Below are positions 1 to 7,022 of a stretch of 9,502 bases of DNA, one piece after another. Position numbers and translations under genes: made by a program. The notes under the pieces are model-generated. The model did not search any database. It saw only the letters and a list, made by a program, of their open reading frames with translations, and was not told where the DNA came from. Numbering within the stretch: position 1 is the first letter of the stretch; each line of letters begins with the position of its first letter. The stretch comes from an uncultured Roseburia sp. (GTDB taxonomy: Bacteria; Bacillota; Clostridia; Lachnospirales; Lachnospiraceae): the NCBI GenBank assembly GCA_947384095.1, contig CANDFU010000036.1:1-9502 (forward strand), in the 5' to 3' direction.

Positions 1-2
1 AA

Positions 3-836
3 GCACACGACTACGCCCAAGAGGGAAAAGGCAGGGCATTAAAAATAGGGAATGACAGGGAATTGGCGGAGTGCATAGAGGATAAAATAGTAAATGATAA
101 GTACAGCCCGGAAGCAGCGTTAGCGGAGATTGCCAAAGGAGAAAAACAGTTTAAAACCTCTATCAGCTTGCGGACGCTTTACAGATATATAGACAATGGA
201 ATTTTCTTGAAACTGACAAACAAAGACCTACCTATTAAGAGTAAAAAGAAAAAGCATAATAAAAAGGTAAAGGTACAGAAAAGGGCAAGTGCAGGGGAAA
301 GCATAGAAAACAGACCCGAAGAGGTAAAGGACCGGGAGGTATTCGGTCATTGGGAAATGGATACCGTAAAGGGGCAACGTGGGGTTACGAAATCATGTAT
401 GCTTGTGCTGACAGAGAGAAAGACCCGTGATGAAATCATTATAAAGCTGAAAGACCAAACGGCAGCGTCCGTAGTGGAAGCGTTGGACCGGCTAGAAAGG
501 AAATGGGGGGATATGTTTAGCAAGGTATTCCGTAGCATTACGGTAGATAACGGGGTGGAGTTTGCAGATTATGAGGGTATGGAAAAATCCGTGTTCGGAG
601 AGGAAAAGCGTACCTTTGTTTTCTATTGCCACCCTTATAGCAGTTGGGAGCGTGGAAGCAATGAGAATAACAATAGGCTTATCCGCAGACACATACCAAA
701 AGGGGAAGATTTTGACGGCAGGCAGGACGCAGAGATAGAGTATATAGAAAAATGGATTAACGATTATCCAAGGGGAATCTTTGATTACAGAACATCAGCG
801 GAACTATTCGAGGAAGAGTTACAGAAATTGGCATAA
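3..836 (+). CDS. IS30-family transposase, N-terminus cut off by window edge
   Basis: DDE transposase of the IS30 family, the enzyme that excises and reinserts its own element. The frame is already open at base 3, so the gene is truncated by the window; the TTG at 63 is an internal Leu codon and not a convincing start. 277 residues are visible, against roughly 330-400 for complete family members, so the N-terminal helix-turn-helix that binds the element ends is mostly missing. The catalytic core is present: Asp in GHWEMDTVKG (codon 360-362), Asp in TVDNGVEF (546-548) and Glu in the family signature WERGSNENNNRLIRR (codon 663-665). A Lys-rich basic stretch lies at 240-280. Base use is A-rich and poorer in GC than the housekeeping genes to the right, as expected for a mobile gene. 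The visible reading frame is intact. Family assignment is firm; subfamily is not known. Confidence 0.93.
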   Translation, partial: AHDYAQEGKGRALKIGNDRELAECIEDKIVNDKYSPEAALAEIAKGEKQFKTSISLRTLYRYIDNGIFLKLTNKDLPIKSKKKKHNKKVKVQKRASAGESIENRPEEVKDREVFGHWEMDTVKGQRGVTKSCMLVLTERKTRDEIIIKLKDQTAASVVEALDRLERKWGDMFSKVFRSITVDNGVEFADYEGMEKSVFGEEKRTFVFYCHPYSSWERGSNENNNRLIRRHIPKGEDFDGRQDAEIEYIEKWINDYPRGIFDYRTSAELFEEELQKLA

Positions 837-900
837 AATTTTTTTCAAAAACTTGTCGCAAAACTATTGACAAAATATAAATAATGCAAAAAATAGAAAA
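837..900 (+). mobile_element. Probable right end of the IS30-type element
   Basis: AT-rich stretch directly after the transposase stop. It contains TTGTC (853-857) and GACAA (869-873) as a small inverted repeat and a perfect TTGACA at 867-872 pointing outward toward rpsF. IS30-type ends often carry an outward -35 box that makes a full promoter when two ends join; that is family knowledge. No good -10 lies 16-18 bp downstream of TTGACA here (890-895 reads AAAATA), so I do not call an active outward promoter. The exact boundary and the target duplication cannot be set because the left end is outside the window. Confidence 0.45.
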
Positions 901-923
901 AGAGCTTGAAATCCGTGTGGAAG

Positions 924-952
924 CGTGTTAGAGTAGTTTATTGTGATATATT
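924..952 (+). promoter_or_regulatory. Probable promoter of rpsF-ssb-rpsR (extended -10)
   Basis: A TG-n-TATATT extended -10 is seen at 944-952. The matching -35 position (924-929, CGTGTT) is poor, which an extended -10 can offset. Transcription would start near 958-960, right at the base of the leader fold at 961. It lies about 50-75 bp right of the likely insertion-sequence end, so the promoter seems to have survived the insertion. Confidence 0.5.
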
Positions 953-960
953 ATAAAAAA

Positions 961-1005
961 TCCTTGCTCGTCTCAGTAAGAGGCGGGCCAGAGACCAGAA
1001 GGAGG
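961..1005 (+). promoter_or_regulatory. Folded rpsF leader covering the ribosome binding site
   Basis: A 9-bp stem with a 5-nt AGTAA loop forms at 966-974/980-988 (one T-G pair). Outside it, TCCTT (961-965) pairs exactly with AAGGA (999-1003), which is part of the AAGGAGG ribosome binding site of rpsF (999-1005, 10 nt before the ATG). GTCTC (970-974) could instead pair with GAGAC (991-995). S6 with S18 is known to repress its own operon by binding an rpsF leader in many bacteria, so this is a candidate for such a site. The assignment rests on position and base pairing; I have not matched it to the published consensus. Confidence 0.45.
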
Positions 1006-1015
1006 AAACATCCGC

Positions 1016-1306
1016 ATGAATAAGTATGAATTGGCGCTCGTTTTAAATGCAAAGATCGAAGACGACGCGAGAGCAGCCGCACTGGAGAGGGCAAAAGAGT
1101 ACATTACCCGTGCCGGCGGTACTGTGACAGAAGTTGAAGAGTGGGGTAAGAAGAGACTGGCTTATGAAGTACAGAAGATGAATGAGGGATATTACTATTT
1201 CATTCAGTTTGAGGCAGACACGAAAGCCCCGGCAGCGGTAGAGCAGGATGTCCGTATTATGGACAACGTTCTTCGTTTCTTATGCGTCAGAAAAGACGAG
1301 GCGTAA
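1016..1306 (+). CDS. rpsF: 30S ribosomal protein S6
   Basis: Ribosomal protein S6 (96 residues, normal for the family), which binds the central domain of 16S rRNA as a heterodimer with S18 on the platform of the 30S subunit. Recognised by the N-terminal MNKYELALVLNAK strand, the central GGTVTEVEEWGKKRLAYEV segment and the GYYYFIQFEA strand of its ferredoxin-like fold. The ATG at 1016 is preceded by AAGGAGG. It is the first gene of a three-gene operon: the stop at 1306 is followed after 15 bases by ssb. Its partner S18 is the third gene, so both halves of the heterodimer are made from one transcript. No acidic C-terminal tail of the kind that is glutamylated in E. coli is seen beyond KDEA. Confidence 0.97.
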   Translation: MNKYELALVLNAKIEDDARAAALERAKEYITRAGGTVTEVEEWGKKRLAYEVQKMNEGYYYFIQFEADTKAPAAVEQDVRIMDNVLRFLCVRKDEA

Positions 1307-1321
1307 TAGAGAGGAAATCAG

Positions 1322-1762
1322 ATGAATAAAGTGATTCTTATGGGACGGCTTACAAGGGATCCGGAGGTCCGTTACTCCCAGGGAGACCAGTCAACGGCGA
1401 TTGCACGCTATACGCTTGCCGTGGACAGACGGTTCAAGAGGGATGCGGATCAGCAGACCGCTGATTTTATACCGTGTGTCGCATTTGGACGTGCGGGGGA
1501 GTTTGCGGAGCGCTATTTTCGCAAAGGCACTAAAATTGCGGTCACCGGACGGATTCAGACCGGGAGCTATACCAATAAAGACGGCCAGCGGGTTTATACC
1601 ACAGAAGTGATTGTAGAGGAGCAGGAGTTTGCGGAGAGCAAAAACGCGGGCGGTGAGAGTTCCGGATATGCCCCGGCAGAAAGGCCGTCCCCGAGCAGCG
1701 CGGTCGGCGATGGTTTTATGAATATCCCGGATGGAATTGACGAAGAGTTACCGTTTAATTAG
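1322..1762 (+). CDS. ssb: Single-stranded DNA-binding protein
   Basis: SSB (146 residues) coats single-stranded DNA in replication, recombination and repair and recruits partner proteins through its C-terminal tip. The OB fold spans about residues 1-105: MNKVILMGRLTRDPEVRY start, the DFIPCVAFGRAGEFAERYF core strand and helix, then GTKIAVTGRIQTGSYTNKDG with a TTEVIVEEQEF strand. After it comes a Gly/Ser/Pro-rich flexible linker (about 108-130) and the acidic tip DEELPFN, the partner-docking peptide; here one Asn follows the usual terminal Phe. The start ATG at 1322 has GAGAGGAA just upstream. Placement between rpsF and rpsR is the standard Firmicutes arrangement and suggests co-expression and translational coupling. 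Confidence 0.97.
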   Translation: MNKVILMGRLTRDPEVRYSQGDQSTAIARYTLAVDRRFKRDADQQTADFIPCVAFGRAGEFAERYFRKGTKIAVTGRIQTGSYTNKDGQRVYTTEVIVEEQEFAESKNAGGESSGYAPAERPSPSSAVGDGFMNIPDGIDEELPFN

Positions 1763-1783
1763 ACGATACAGGAGGTAAATATC

Positions 1784-2047
1784 ATGGCTTTCAATAAATC
1801 GGCAGACAAAGAGGGCGCTCCGGCAAAGAGACGCCCGATGCATAGAAGAAAAAAAGTTTGCGTTTTCTGTGGCAAGGATAATGTGATCGATTACAAAGAT
1901 ACGAATAAGTTAAAGAGATATATCTCTGAGCGCGGGAAGATCCTTCCCCGCAGAATCACGGGAAACTGTGCAAAACATCAGAGAGCCCTGACTGTGGCGA
2001 TCAAGAGAGCGCGCCATGTGGCGCTGATGCCGTACGTGTGCGAATAA
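1784..2047 (+). CDS. rpsR: 30S ribosomal protein S18, zinc-motif form
   Basis: Ribosomal protein S18 (87 residues), partner of S6 on the 30S platform. The core [43 protein letters not shown] is unmistakable. Cys26, Cys29, Cys62 and His65 form a CxxC...CxxH set, the zinc-binding variant of S18; other paralogues lack these cysteines. A basic N-terminal tail (residues 15-24) fits rRNA contact. Start at 1784 is set by AGGAGGT at 1770-1776 with 7-nt spacing, 21 bases after the ssb stop. Last gene of the operon, followed by a strong intrinsic terminator. Zinc coordination is inferred from the motif. Confidence 0.97.
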   Translation: MAFNKSADKEGAPAKRRPMHRRKKVCVFCGKDNVIDYKDTNKLKRYISERGKILPRRITGNCAKHQRALTVAIKRARHVALMPYVCE

Positions 2048-2048
2048 T

Positions 2049-2065
2049 CCGCAGAAATTCTGCGG
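2049..2065 (+). repeat. Short perfect inverted repeat after rpsR
   Basis: CCGCAG (2049-2054) and CTGCGG (2060-2065) pair around AAATT, directly after the rpsR stop and 8 bases before the terminator stem. It has no T run of its own. It may protect the 3' end or simply be the outer part of the terminator region. Confidence 0.5.
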
Positions 2066-2073
2066 CAGGAGAA

Positions 2074-2106
2074 GGTCTCGGAGCTTTAGGCTTCGGGATC
2101 TTTTTT
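2074..2106 (+). terminator. Intrinsic terminator of rpsF-ssb-rpsR
   Basis: An 11-bp stem, 2074-2084 with 2090-2100 (three G-U pairs in RNA), closes a TTTAG loop and is followed at once by six T residues at 2101-2106. This is a textbook rho-independent terminator, placed 27 bases after the rpsR stop. Confidence 0.9.
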
Positions 2107-2307
2107 ATGCGCAGGCCCGTGCAGAGGAAGTATGCCGCTAAGGCGGCGCACGGGTCGCGCGGCGAGTAGGGGAAGATGACTATTCCCTGCTCGATTATCA
2201 TTTAGGAAAGACCTTGTTGCTGTGAGGCGCTATAGTATCTGGCTTTCCTATGAAATAAAAAGTCCTCCGGGACCGATTGTCTGTTCTTTGTGAAGGTTTC
2301 CTTAAGA
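2107..2307. other. Non-coding gap with several hairpins, no gene seen
   Basis: No convincing coding frame. Four inverted repeats follow one another: CCCGTGC (2116-2122)/GCACGGG (2148-2154) enclosing GCCGC (2134-2138)/GCGGC (2143-2147); an 11-bp stem 2163-2173/2183-2193 with two G-U type pairs; TAGGAAAG (2203-2210)/CTTTCCTA (2243-2250) with a 32-nt spacer; and GTCC/GGAC at 2262-2273 with a TCCG loop. I could not match this to a riboswitch, T-box, 6S or other RNA family I know. No clear promoter starts inside the first 100 bases after the terminator. Confidence 0.4.
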
Positions 2308-2353
2308 TTGACAAAATGAGCTTGGAATTTTAAAGGGAATCATATAATATAAT
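2308..2353 (+). promoter_or_regulatory. Probable promoter region of the lipoprotein gene
   Basis: Two overlapping perfect TATAAT boxes lie at 2343-2348 and 2348-2353. A perfect TTGACA sits at 2308-2313, but 29 bp from the first TATAAT, too far to pair with it; TTGGAA at 2322-2327 is nearer, with 15-bp spacing. Transcription should start near 2355-2360, giving a leader of about 70 nt. The precise -35 is unclear. Confidence 0.5.
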
Positions 2354-2428
2354 GTTTGTCCGGGCGGCAGCGTATAAAGTGCCGTTATCGATGAGACAGA
2401 AGAATTGTACGGACAGACAGGAGGGCTT

Positions 2429-3070
2429 ATGCGAAAAGGTGCTGGCATTATTTTTGCAGTATGGCTGATGCTTGCGGCGGCGTTCGTTGCCGGCTGTGGC
2501 GAAGGGGAAGAGGCCGGGCGGGAAAAGGAACTTTCATCGGCGTGTTCGGAACGCGGGACGGTGGAACCCTCCGTTGCCCGGATATATGCATGTGAGAAGG
2601 AATATGGCGAGCTGGCGGATTTTCTGGTACAATATTACCGCGTGCCGCAGGAATACAGGGCAGAGACGCGCTATTATTATAATTACACGGATTTAAATGA
2701 TGACGGGGTAAATGAGATTTTTGTGGTTGTGGTCGGTGAGCATACGCAGCAGGATCACGGGGATCCGGCACTTCTTCTGGCGGAAGGGAAAGATGGGGGC
2801 TTTACGGTGATAAAGGCGCTTGACGGGATACGCACGCCGGTGTTTATCTGTGAGCAGACGACGGACGGATGGCATGATTTTATATATAAAGTATATGGGC
2901 TGGGGGCGGAGACCGGCTATAAGGTCTGCCGATATCGGGCGGACATTGGATACGAGGAGGGGGCAGATGAGCTGCTGGAGGAGATGCCGCTGATATCGGG
3001 AACGCAGATTTTGTCAAATAACCTGATTGACGATCTGGACCGGGGGAGATATCTGACTCTGTCACGTTAA
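2429..3070 (+). CDS. Predicted lipoprotein of unknown function
   Basis: 213 residues from the ATG at 2429. I prefer this start to the upstream TTG at 2405 because AGGAGG (2419-2424) lies just before it and because it begins with MRKG and a hydrophobic signal helix (residues 7-20) ending in the lipobox V-A-G-Cys23. The mature protein would be lipid-anchored at Cys23 on the outer face of the membrane. After an acidic, probably flexible stretch (24-45) comes YTDLNDDGVNEIFVVVVGEH, whose D-x-N-x-D-G-x-x-E pattern resembles a calcium-binding loop as in FG-GAP/EF-hand-like repeats; only one copy is seen. The rest is an uncharacterised globular region with many Tyr and acidic residues. It stands alone with its own promoter between the rpsR terminator and gdpP. 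No convincing terminator follows it. Function cannot be assigned. Confidence 0.8.
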   Translation: MRKGAGIIFAVWLMLAAAFVAGCGEGEEAGREKELSSACSERGTVEPSVARIYACEKEYGELADFLVQYYRVPQEYRAETRYYYNYTDLNDDGVNEIFVVVVGEHTQQDHGDPALLLAEGKDGGFTVIKALDGIRTPVFICEQTTDGWHDFIYKVYGLGAETGYKVCRYRADIGYEEGADELLEEMPLISGTQILSNNLIDDLDRGRYLTLSR

Positions 3071-3106
3071 TTTTTTCACAAAAGGCTTTCTATTGCGGCT
3101 TCAAAA

Positions 3107-3115
3107 TGTTATAAT
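3107..3115 (+). promoter_or_regulatory. Extended -10 promoter of gdpP-rplI-dnaB
   Basis: TG-T-TATAAT is a perfect extended -10 element (TATAAT at 3110-3115). The -35 position (3087-3092, TTTCTA) is weak. Start of transcription is expected near 3122, giving a leader of about 46 nt that is taken up almost wholly by the hairpin at 3128-3155. Confidence 0.65.
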
Positions 3116-3127
3116 AGGCAGTAAGCG

Positions 3128-3155
3128 CCATTTTTGAGGTATCATACCAAAATGG
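3128..3155 (+). promoter_or_regulatory. Leader hairpin overlapping the gdpP ribosome binding site
   Basis: CCATTTT (3128-3134) pairs with AAAATGG (3149-3155), and inside it GGTA (3138-3141) pairs with TACC (3145-3148) around TCA, with a TGA bulge on the left arm. The last two G residues of the right arm are the first two of the GGGGAGG ribosome binding site (3154-3160). Folding could therefore dampen gdpP translation. The pairing is seen in the sequence; a regulatory role is inferred. Confidence 0.5.
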
Positions 3156-3167
3156 GGAGGCCGAGAT

Positions 3168-5222
3168 ATGAAGAAAAGCAGTATGAAATTAAAGGGAAAG
3201 CTCCGTACATATTTTTGCTGGCCGCTGATTCTGACGATTCTGCTGGTTGTGATGAACGTATGCCTGTACTTTTATCAGGTTGTGTCCGGGATTGTGTTTT
3301 CCATGTTTGTGGTCATTTATTTTCTGGTGGCTCTGACGTCTTATCTGCGCAATAAACCGGGATTTACGGATGAACTGGTCAATTTTGCAACGCAGTATGG
3401 CACGGTGCAGAAGCAGCTTCTGAATGAATTTGAGATACCGTACGCGCTGGTGGACTACAGCGCCAGATTTTTGTGGGTGAATAAACAGTTTACGAAGATC
3501 ACGGGCAAGGATAAAAGTTACCACAAGTCGGTTATGACTATTTTTCCGACGCTGACAAAAGAGATTCTGCAGCGCAGCGAGGCGGTGGAAACCGTAAATC
3601 TGACTTTAAACGACCGGTATTACCGTGTTTCGATGAAGCGGATTTATTTTGATACGATGCTTCCGGACAGCACGATGGTGGAGATGGACGGGGGAGACGA
3701 ATATCTGACTGCCCTGTATCTGTTTGACGAAACAGAGCTCTACAGCAGTATCCGGGAAAAGGAAGAGCAGCAGCTTGTCGCCGGCCTGGTCTATATTGAT
3801 AATTATGACGAAGCGCTCAACAGCATTGAAGATGTCAAACAGTCGCTGCTCGTGGCGTTAATCGACCGCAAAGTAAATAAGTACTTTACGGAAATTGATG
3901 CACTGGTGCGAAAAATTGAAAAGGACAAGTATTTTGTGGTATTTCGAAAGAAATATCTGGAAAAGCTGAAAGAGAACCGGTTTAATATCATCGAAGATGT
4001 AAAGACGGTAAAAGTAGGAAATGAGATGGCGGTCACGCTCAGCATCGGTGTCGGCGTGAACGGCAGCAGTTATACGCAGAATTATGAATATGCCCGGATG
4101 GCAATTGACCTGGCACTCGGGCGCGGCGGCGACCAGGTCGTCTTAAGGGACGGCGAGGAGGTTTCTTATTACGGAGGAAAAACCCAGCAGGTTGAGCGCA
4201 ACACCAGGGTCAAGGCGAGAGTCAAAGCGCACGCCCTGCGTGAGATTATTGAGAGCCGCGAGCATGTTGTCATCATGGGGCACAGCATCAGCGACGTGGA
4301 CGCGCTTGGGGCTGCAATCGGCGTCTACTGTGCGGCCCGTGTGCTCGGAAAGAAAGCGCAGATTGTTTTAAATGAGGTGACGTCGTCCCTGCGCCCGCTT
4401 GTGGAGCTGTTTTCGGAAGAGAAAGGATATCCCGCAGATCTGTTCATCAAGAGCGAAGAGGCGGTCATGATCACAAATGAGAACACGCTGGTTATGGTTG
4501 TGGATGTGAACCGGCCAAGTTACACGGAGTGTCCGGAGCTTTTAAAGCGCAGCAGCACAATCTGCGTTTTTGATCACCACAGACAGGGAAGCGAGGTGAT
4601 TGAGAATCCGGTGCTTTCCTATGTGGAACCATATGCATCCAGCGCGTGTGAGATGATTGCAGAGGTTCTGCAGTATTTTTCGGAAAACATCAAACTGGCC
4701 GCCTGTGAGGCGGACTGTATCTATGCGGGAGTTCTGATCGATACAAATAATTTTATGACAAAAACAGGTGTGAGGACATTTGAGGCGGCGGCTTATCTCA
4801 GAAGAGCGGGCGCTGAAGTCACAAGGGTGAGAAAGCTTTTGCGGAATGATCTTGCGGCTTATAAAGCAAGGGCTGAGGCGGTGCGGCACGCGGTCGTTTA
4901 CCGTAATTCATTTGCGATTTCAATCTGCCCCGCCGATAACCTGGAAAGCCCGACGATTGTGGGCGCGCAGGCGGCAAACGAGCTGCTGAATATTATCGGG
5001 ATAAAGGCGTCGTTCGTACTGACGGAGTATCATGAAAAGATCTATGTCAGTTCCAGGTCGATTGATGAGATTAACGTGCAGCTGATTATGGAACGCCTTG
5101 GGGGCGGCGGCCATCTGAACGTGGCGGGAGCCCAGCTTACGGATTGTTCCGTGATGCGTGCAAAGTGTATTATACAGGACACGATTGACGAGATGATTAA
5201 GGCAGGCGATATCAAAGAGTAG
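3168..5222 (+). CDS. gdpP: Membrane-bound c-di-AMP phosphodiesterase, GdpP type
   Basis: 684 residues with the full GdpP/YybT layout. It hydrolyses cyclic di-AMP to pApA and so affects potassium balance, osmotic stress and cell-wall resistance (family knowledge). Two membrane helices (about 16-36 and 38-60) anchor it, followed by a PAS-like domain (about 85-190), a degenerate GGDEF domain (about 200-335) with no intact GGDEF motif (EKDKYFVVF in that region), and the DHH-DHHA1 phosphodiesterase (about 350-680). Metal-binding and catalytic residues are all there: H372, D376, D378 (HSISDVDALG), D446 (VVDVNR), D469-H470-H471 (VFDHHRQG), D525 (LIDTNNF) and the DHHA1 motif GGGGH ending at H649. Start 3168 has GGGGAGG at 7-nt spacing. 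rplI follows 12 bases after the stop, so it heads an operon with rplI and dnaB. Confidence 0.96.
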   Translation: MKKSSMKLKGKLRTYFCWPLILTILLVVMNVCLYFYQVVSGIVFSMFVVIYFLVALTSYLRNKPGFTDELVNFATQYGTVQKQLLNEFEIPYALVDYSARFLWVNKQFTKITGKDKSYHKSVMTIFPTLTKEILQRSEAVETVNLTLNDRYYRVSMKRIYFDTMLPDSTMVEMDGGDEYLTALYLFDETELYSSIREKEEQQLVAGLVYIDNYDEALNSIEDVKQSLLVALIDRKVNKYFTEIDALVRKIEKDKYFVVFRKKYLEKLKENRFNIIEDVKTVKVGNEMAVTLSIGVGVNGSSYTQNYEYARMAIDLALGRGGDQVVLRDGEEVSYYGGKTQQVERNTRVKARVKAHALREIIESREHVVIMGHSISDVDALGAAIGVYCAARVLGKKAQIVLNEVTSSLRPLVELFSEEKGYPADLFIKSEEAVMITNENTLVMVVDVNRPSYTECPELLKRSSTICVFDHHRQGSEVIENPVLSYVEPYASSACEMIAEVLQYFSENIKLAACEADCIYAGVLIDTNNFMTKTGVRTFEAAAYLRRAGAEVTRVRKLLRNDLAAYKARAEAVRHAVVYRNSFAISICPADNLESPTIVGAQAANELLNIIGIKASFVLTEYHEKIYVSSRSIDEINVQLIMERLGGGGHLNVAGAQLTDCSVMRAKCIIQDTIDEMIKAGDIKE

Positions 5223-5234
5223 AGGAGGCAGACG

Positions 5235-5681
5235 ATGAAAGTTATATTATTGGAGGATGTAAAGTCACTGGGGAAAAAGGGAGAGGTCGTGGAGGTCAGC
5301 GACGGTTATGCACGGAACATGATTTTTCCGAAAAAACTTGGTGTGGAGGCCTCCCCGAAAAACCTGAACGACCTGAAGCTGAAAAACAGGCACGCGGAAA
5401 AACAGGCCCAGGAAGCCTACGAGGCGGCGCTTGCCCTCGCGGAGCGCCTGAAGGATCAGAAGGTAACGGTTAAGATGAAGGGCGGCGAGGGCGGACGCAC
5501 GTTCGGTTCTGTATCTACGAAGGAGATTGCGGCCGCGGCGAAGGAGCAGCTTGATCTGGAGCTGGATAAGAAAAAGATGCAGCTTGCGGAGCCGATCAGG
5601 GCATTTGGGATGACGGAAGTATCGATAAAATTGCACCCGAAGGTGACAGGGGTGTTTACGGTACATGTTGTGGAGGAATAA
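5235..5681 (+). CDS. rplI: 50S ribosomal protein L9
   Basis: Ribosomal protein L9 (148 residues, standard length), which binds 23S rRNA near the base of the L1 stalk and helps hold the reading frame. The N-terminal domain shows [40 protein letters not shown], the family signature; residues 41-75 form the long charged connecting helix ([24 protein letters not shown] is cut here to its sense: Lys/Glu/Ala rich), and the C-terminal rRNA-binding domain contains [18 protein letters not shown] and a final [12 protein letters not shown] strand. GAGGAGG at 5223-5229 lies 5 bases before the ATG. It sits between gdpP and dnaB, with only 6 bases between its stop and the dnaB ATG, pointing to translational coupling. 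Confidence 0.97.
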   Translation: MKVILLEDVKSLGKKGEVVEVSDGYARNMIFPKKLGVEASPKNLNDLKLKNRHAEKQAQEAYEAALALAERLKDQKVTVKMKGGEGGRTFGSVSTKEIAAAAKEQLDLELDKKKMQLAEPIRAFGMTEVSIKLHPKVTGVFTVHVVEE

Positions 5682-5687
5682 CCTGTT

Positions 5688-7022
5688 ATGGAAGAGGCGC
5701 TGATAAAACGTATCATGCCAAACAGTCTGGAAGCGGAGCAGTCCGTCATCGGGGCGATGATTATGGATAAAGACGCCATTGTGACGGCGATGGAGATGCT
5801 TTTATCAGAGGATTTTTATCACCAGCAGTATGGCATCCTGTTTGATGCGATGGTGGAGCTTTTTAATAAAGGGATGCCGGTGGATCTGATCACGCTTCAG
5901 AATAAGCTGAAGGAAAAGGATGTCCCAGCGGAGATCGCGAGTCTCGAATTTGTGAGAGATCTGCTGACGTCGGTGCCAACTTCGGCGAATATAAAATATT
6001 ATGCGCAGATCGTGAAAGAGCACGCCATGAGCCGGAAGCTGATACGGCTGATGGAGGAGATCGAAAACGAGTGTTATCTCGGAAAAGAAGATATCAATAC
6101 GATTATGGATCTTGTGGAAAAGAAGGTGTTCGACCTTCTTTCTCTTCGTGGCGGCGGGGCCGACTTTGTTCCGATCCGTCAGGTTGTGATGAATGCACTT
6201 GAAAAGATAGAGAACGCGGCAAAGAATTCCGGGACGGTGACGGGGATACCGACCGGATTTATTGATCTGGATTATCGGACGGCGGGGCTTCAGCCTTCGG
6301 ATCTGATTCTGATCGCAGCGCGTCCGTCCATGGGAAAAACGGCCTTTGTTCTGAATATTGCACAATATGTGGCGTTTCATGAAAACCTGTGTACGGCTAT
6401 TTTTTCGCTGGAGATGTCGAAGGAGCAGCTTGTGAACCGTCTGTTTTCCCTGGAAGCCCGGGTAGACGCCCAGGCATTGCGCACTGGAAATCTTTCCGAC
6501 ACGGATTGGGAAAAATTGATTGAGGGCGCCGGTACGATCGGAAATTCAGAACTGATTATTGACGATACGCCGGGGATTTCCATCGCAGAGCTGCGCAGTA
6601 AGTGCCGCAAGTATAAACTGGAGCACAATCTGAAACTGATTATTATCGATTATCTGCAGCTGATGTCGGGTTCCGGCCGCTCTTCGGATTCCCGTCAGCA
6701 GGAGATATCCGATATTTCGCGGTCGCTCAAGGCGCTTGCGCGGGAACTTTCTGTTCCGGTAATCGCGCTCTCACAGCTTTCGCGTGCGGTTGAACAGCGC
6801 CCGGATCACAGGCCGATGCTCTCGGATCTGCGTGAATCGGGGGCGATTGAACAGGATGCCGACGTGGTTATGTTTATCTACCGCGATGACTATTACAATC
6901 ATGACTCTGAGGTGAAGGGTATTTCTGAAATTATAATCGCCAAGCAGAGAAACGGTCCGATCGGGACGGTTAACCTTGTATGGCTGCCGCAGTATACGAA
7001 GTTTGCAAATATGGAAAAATAG
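5688..7022 (+). CDS. dnaB: Replicative DNA helicase
   Basis: DnaB (called DnaC in Bacillus), the hexameric helicase that unwinds DNA at the fork; 444 residues, normal size. The N-terminal primase-interacting domain (about 5-105) begins PNSLEAEQSVIGAM. After a linker helix, the RecA-like motor starts near GIPTGFIDLD. Walker A is ARPSMGKTAF (residues 211-220, Lys217), the Walker B Asp is D321 (LIIIDYLQLM), then comes the ALSQLSRAVE motif, the LRESGAIEQDADVV motif and KQRNGPIG with the likely arginine finger Arg421. No intein or insertion interrupts it. GGAGG at 5672-5676, inside the end of rplI, serves as ribosome binding site with 11-nt spacing. It is the last gene of gdpP-rplI-dnaB. I see no strong intrinsic terminator right after it. 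Confidence 0.97.
   Translation: MEEALIKRIMPNSLEAEQSVIGAMIMDKDAIVTAMEMLLSEDFYHQQYGILFDAMVELFNKGMPVDLITLQNKLKEKDVPAEIASLEFVRDLLTSVPTSANIKYYAQIVKEHAMSRKLIRLMEEIENECYLGKEDINTIMDLVEKKVFDLLSLRGGGADFVPIRQVVMNALEKIENAAKNSGTVTGIPTGFIDLDYRTAGLQPSDLILIAARPSMGKTAFVLNIAQYVAFHENLCTAIFSLEMSKEQLVNRLFSLEARVDAQALRTGNLSDTDWEKLIEGAGTIGNSELIIDDTPGISIAELRSKCRKYKLEHNLKLIIIDYLQLMSGSGRSSDSRQQEISDISRSLKALARELSVPVIALSQLSRAVEQRPDHRPMLSDLRESGAIEQDADVVMFIYRDDYYNHDSEVKGISEIIIAKQRNGPIGTVNLVWLPQYTKFANMEK

Noticed and set aside
63..836. Transposase as a complete 257-residue protein starting at 63
   Set aside because: The codon at 63 is TTG, no ribosome binding site precedes it, and the frame is open to the left edge with family-like residues.
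2405..2428. Upstream TTG start of the lipoprotein gene
   Set aside because: It would place eight polar residues before the signal peptide; the ATG at 2429 has AGGAGG and begins the signal sequence properly.
3071..3076. T6 run after the lipoprotein gene as a terminator
   Set aside because: The only stem nearby is a 4-bp TGAC/GTCA at 3054-3064, six bases away; too weak to call.
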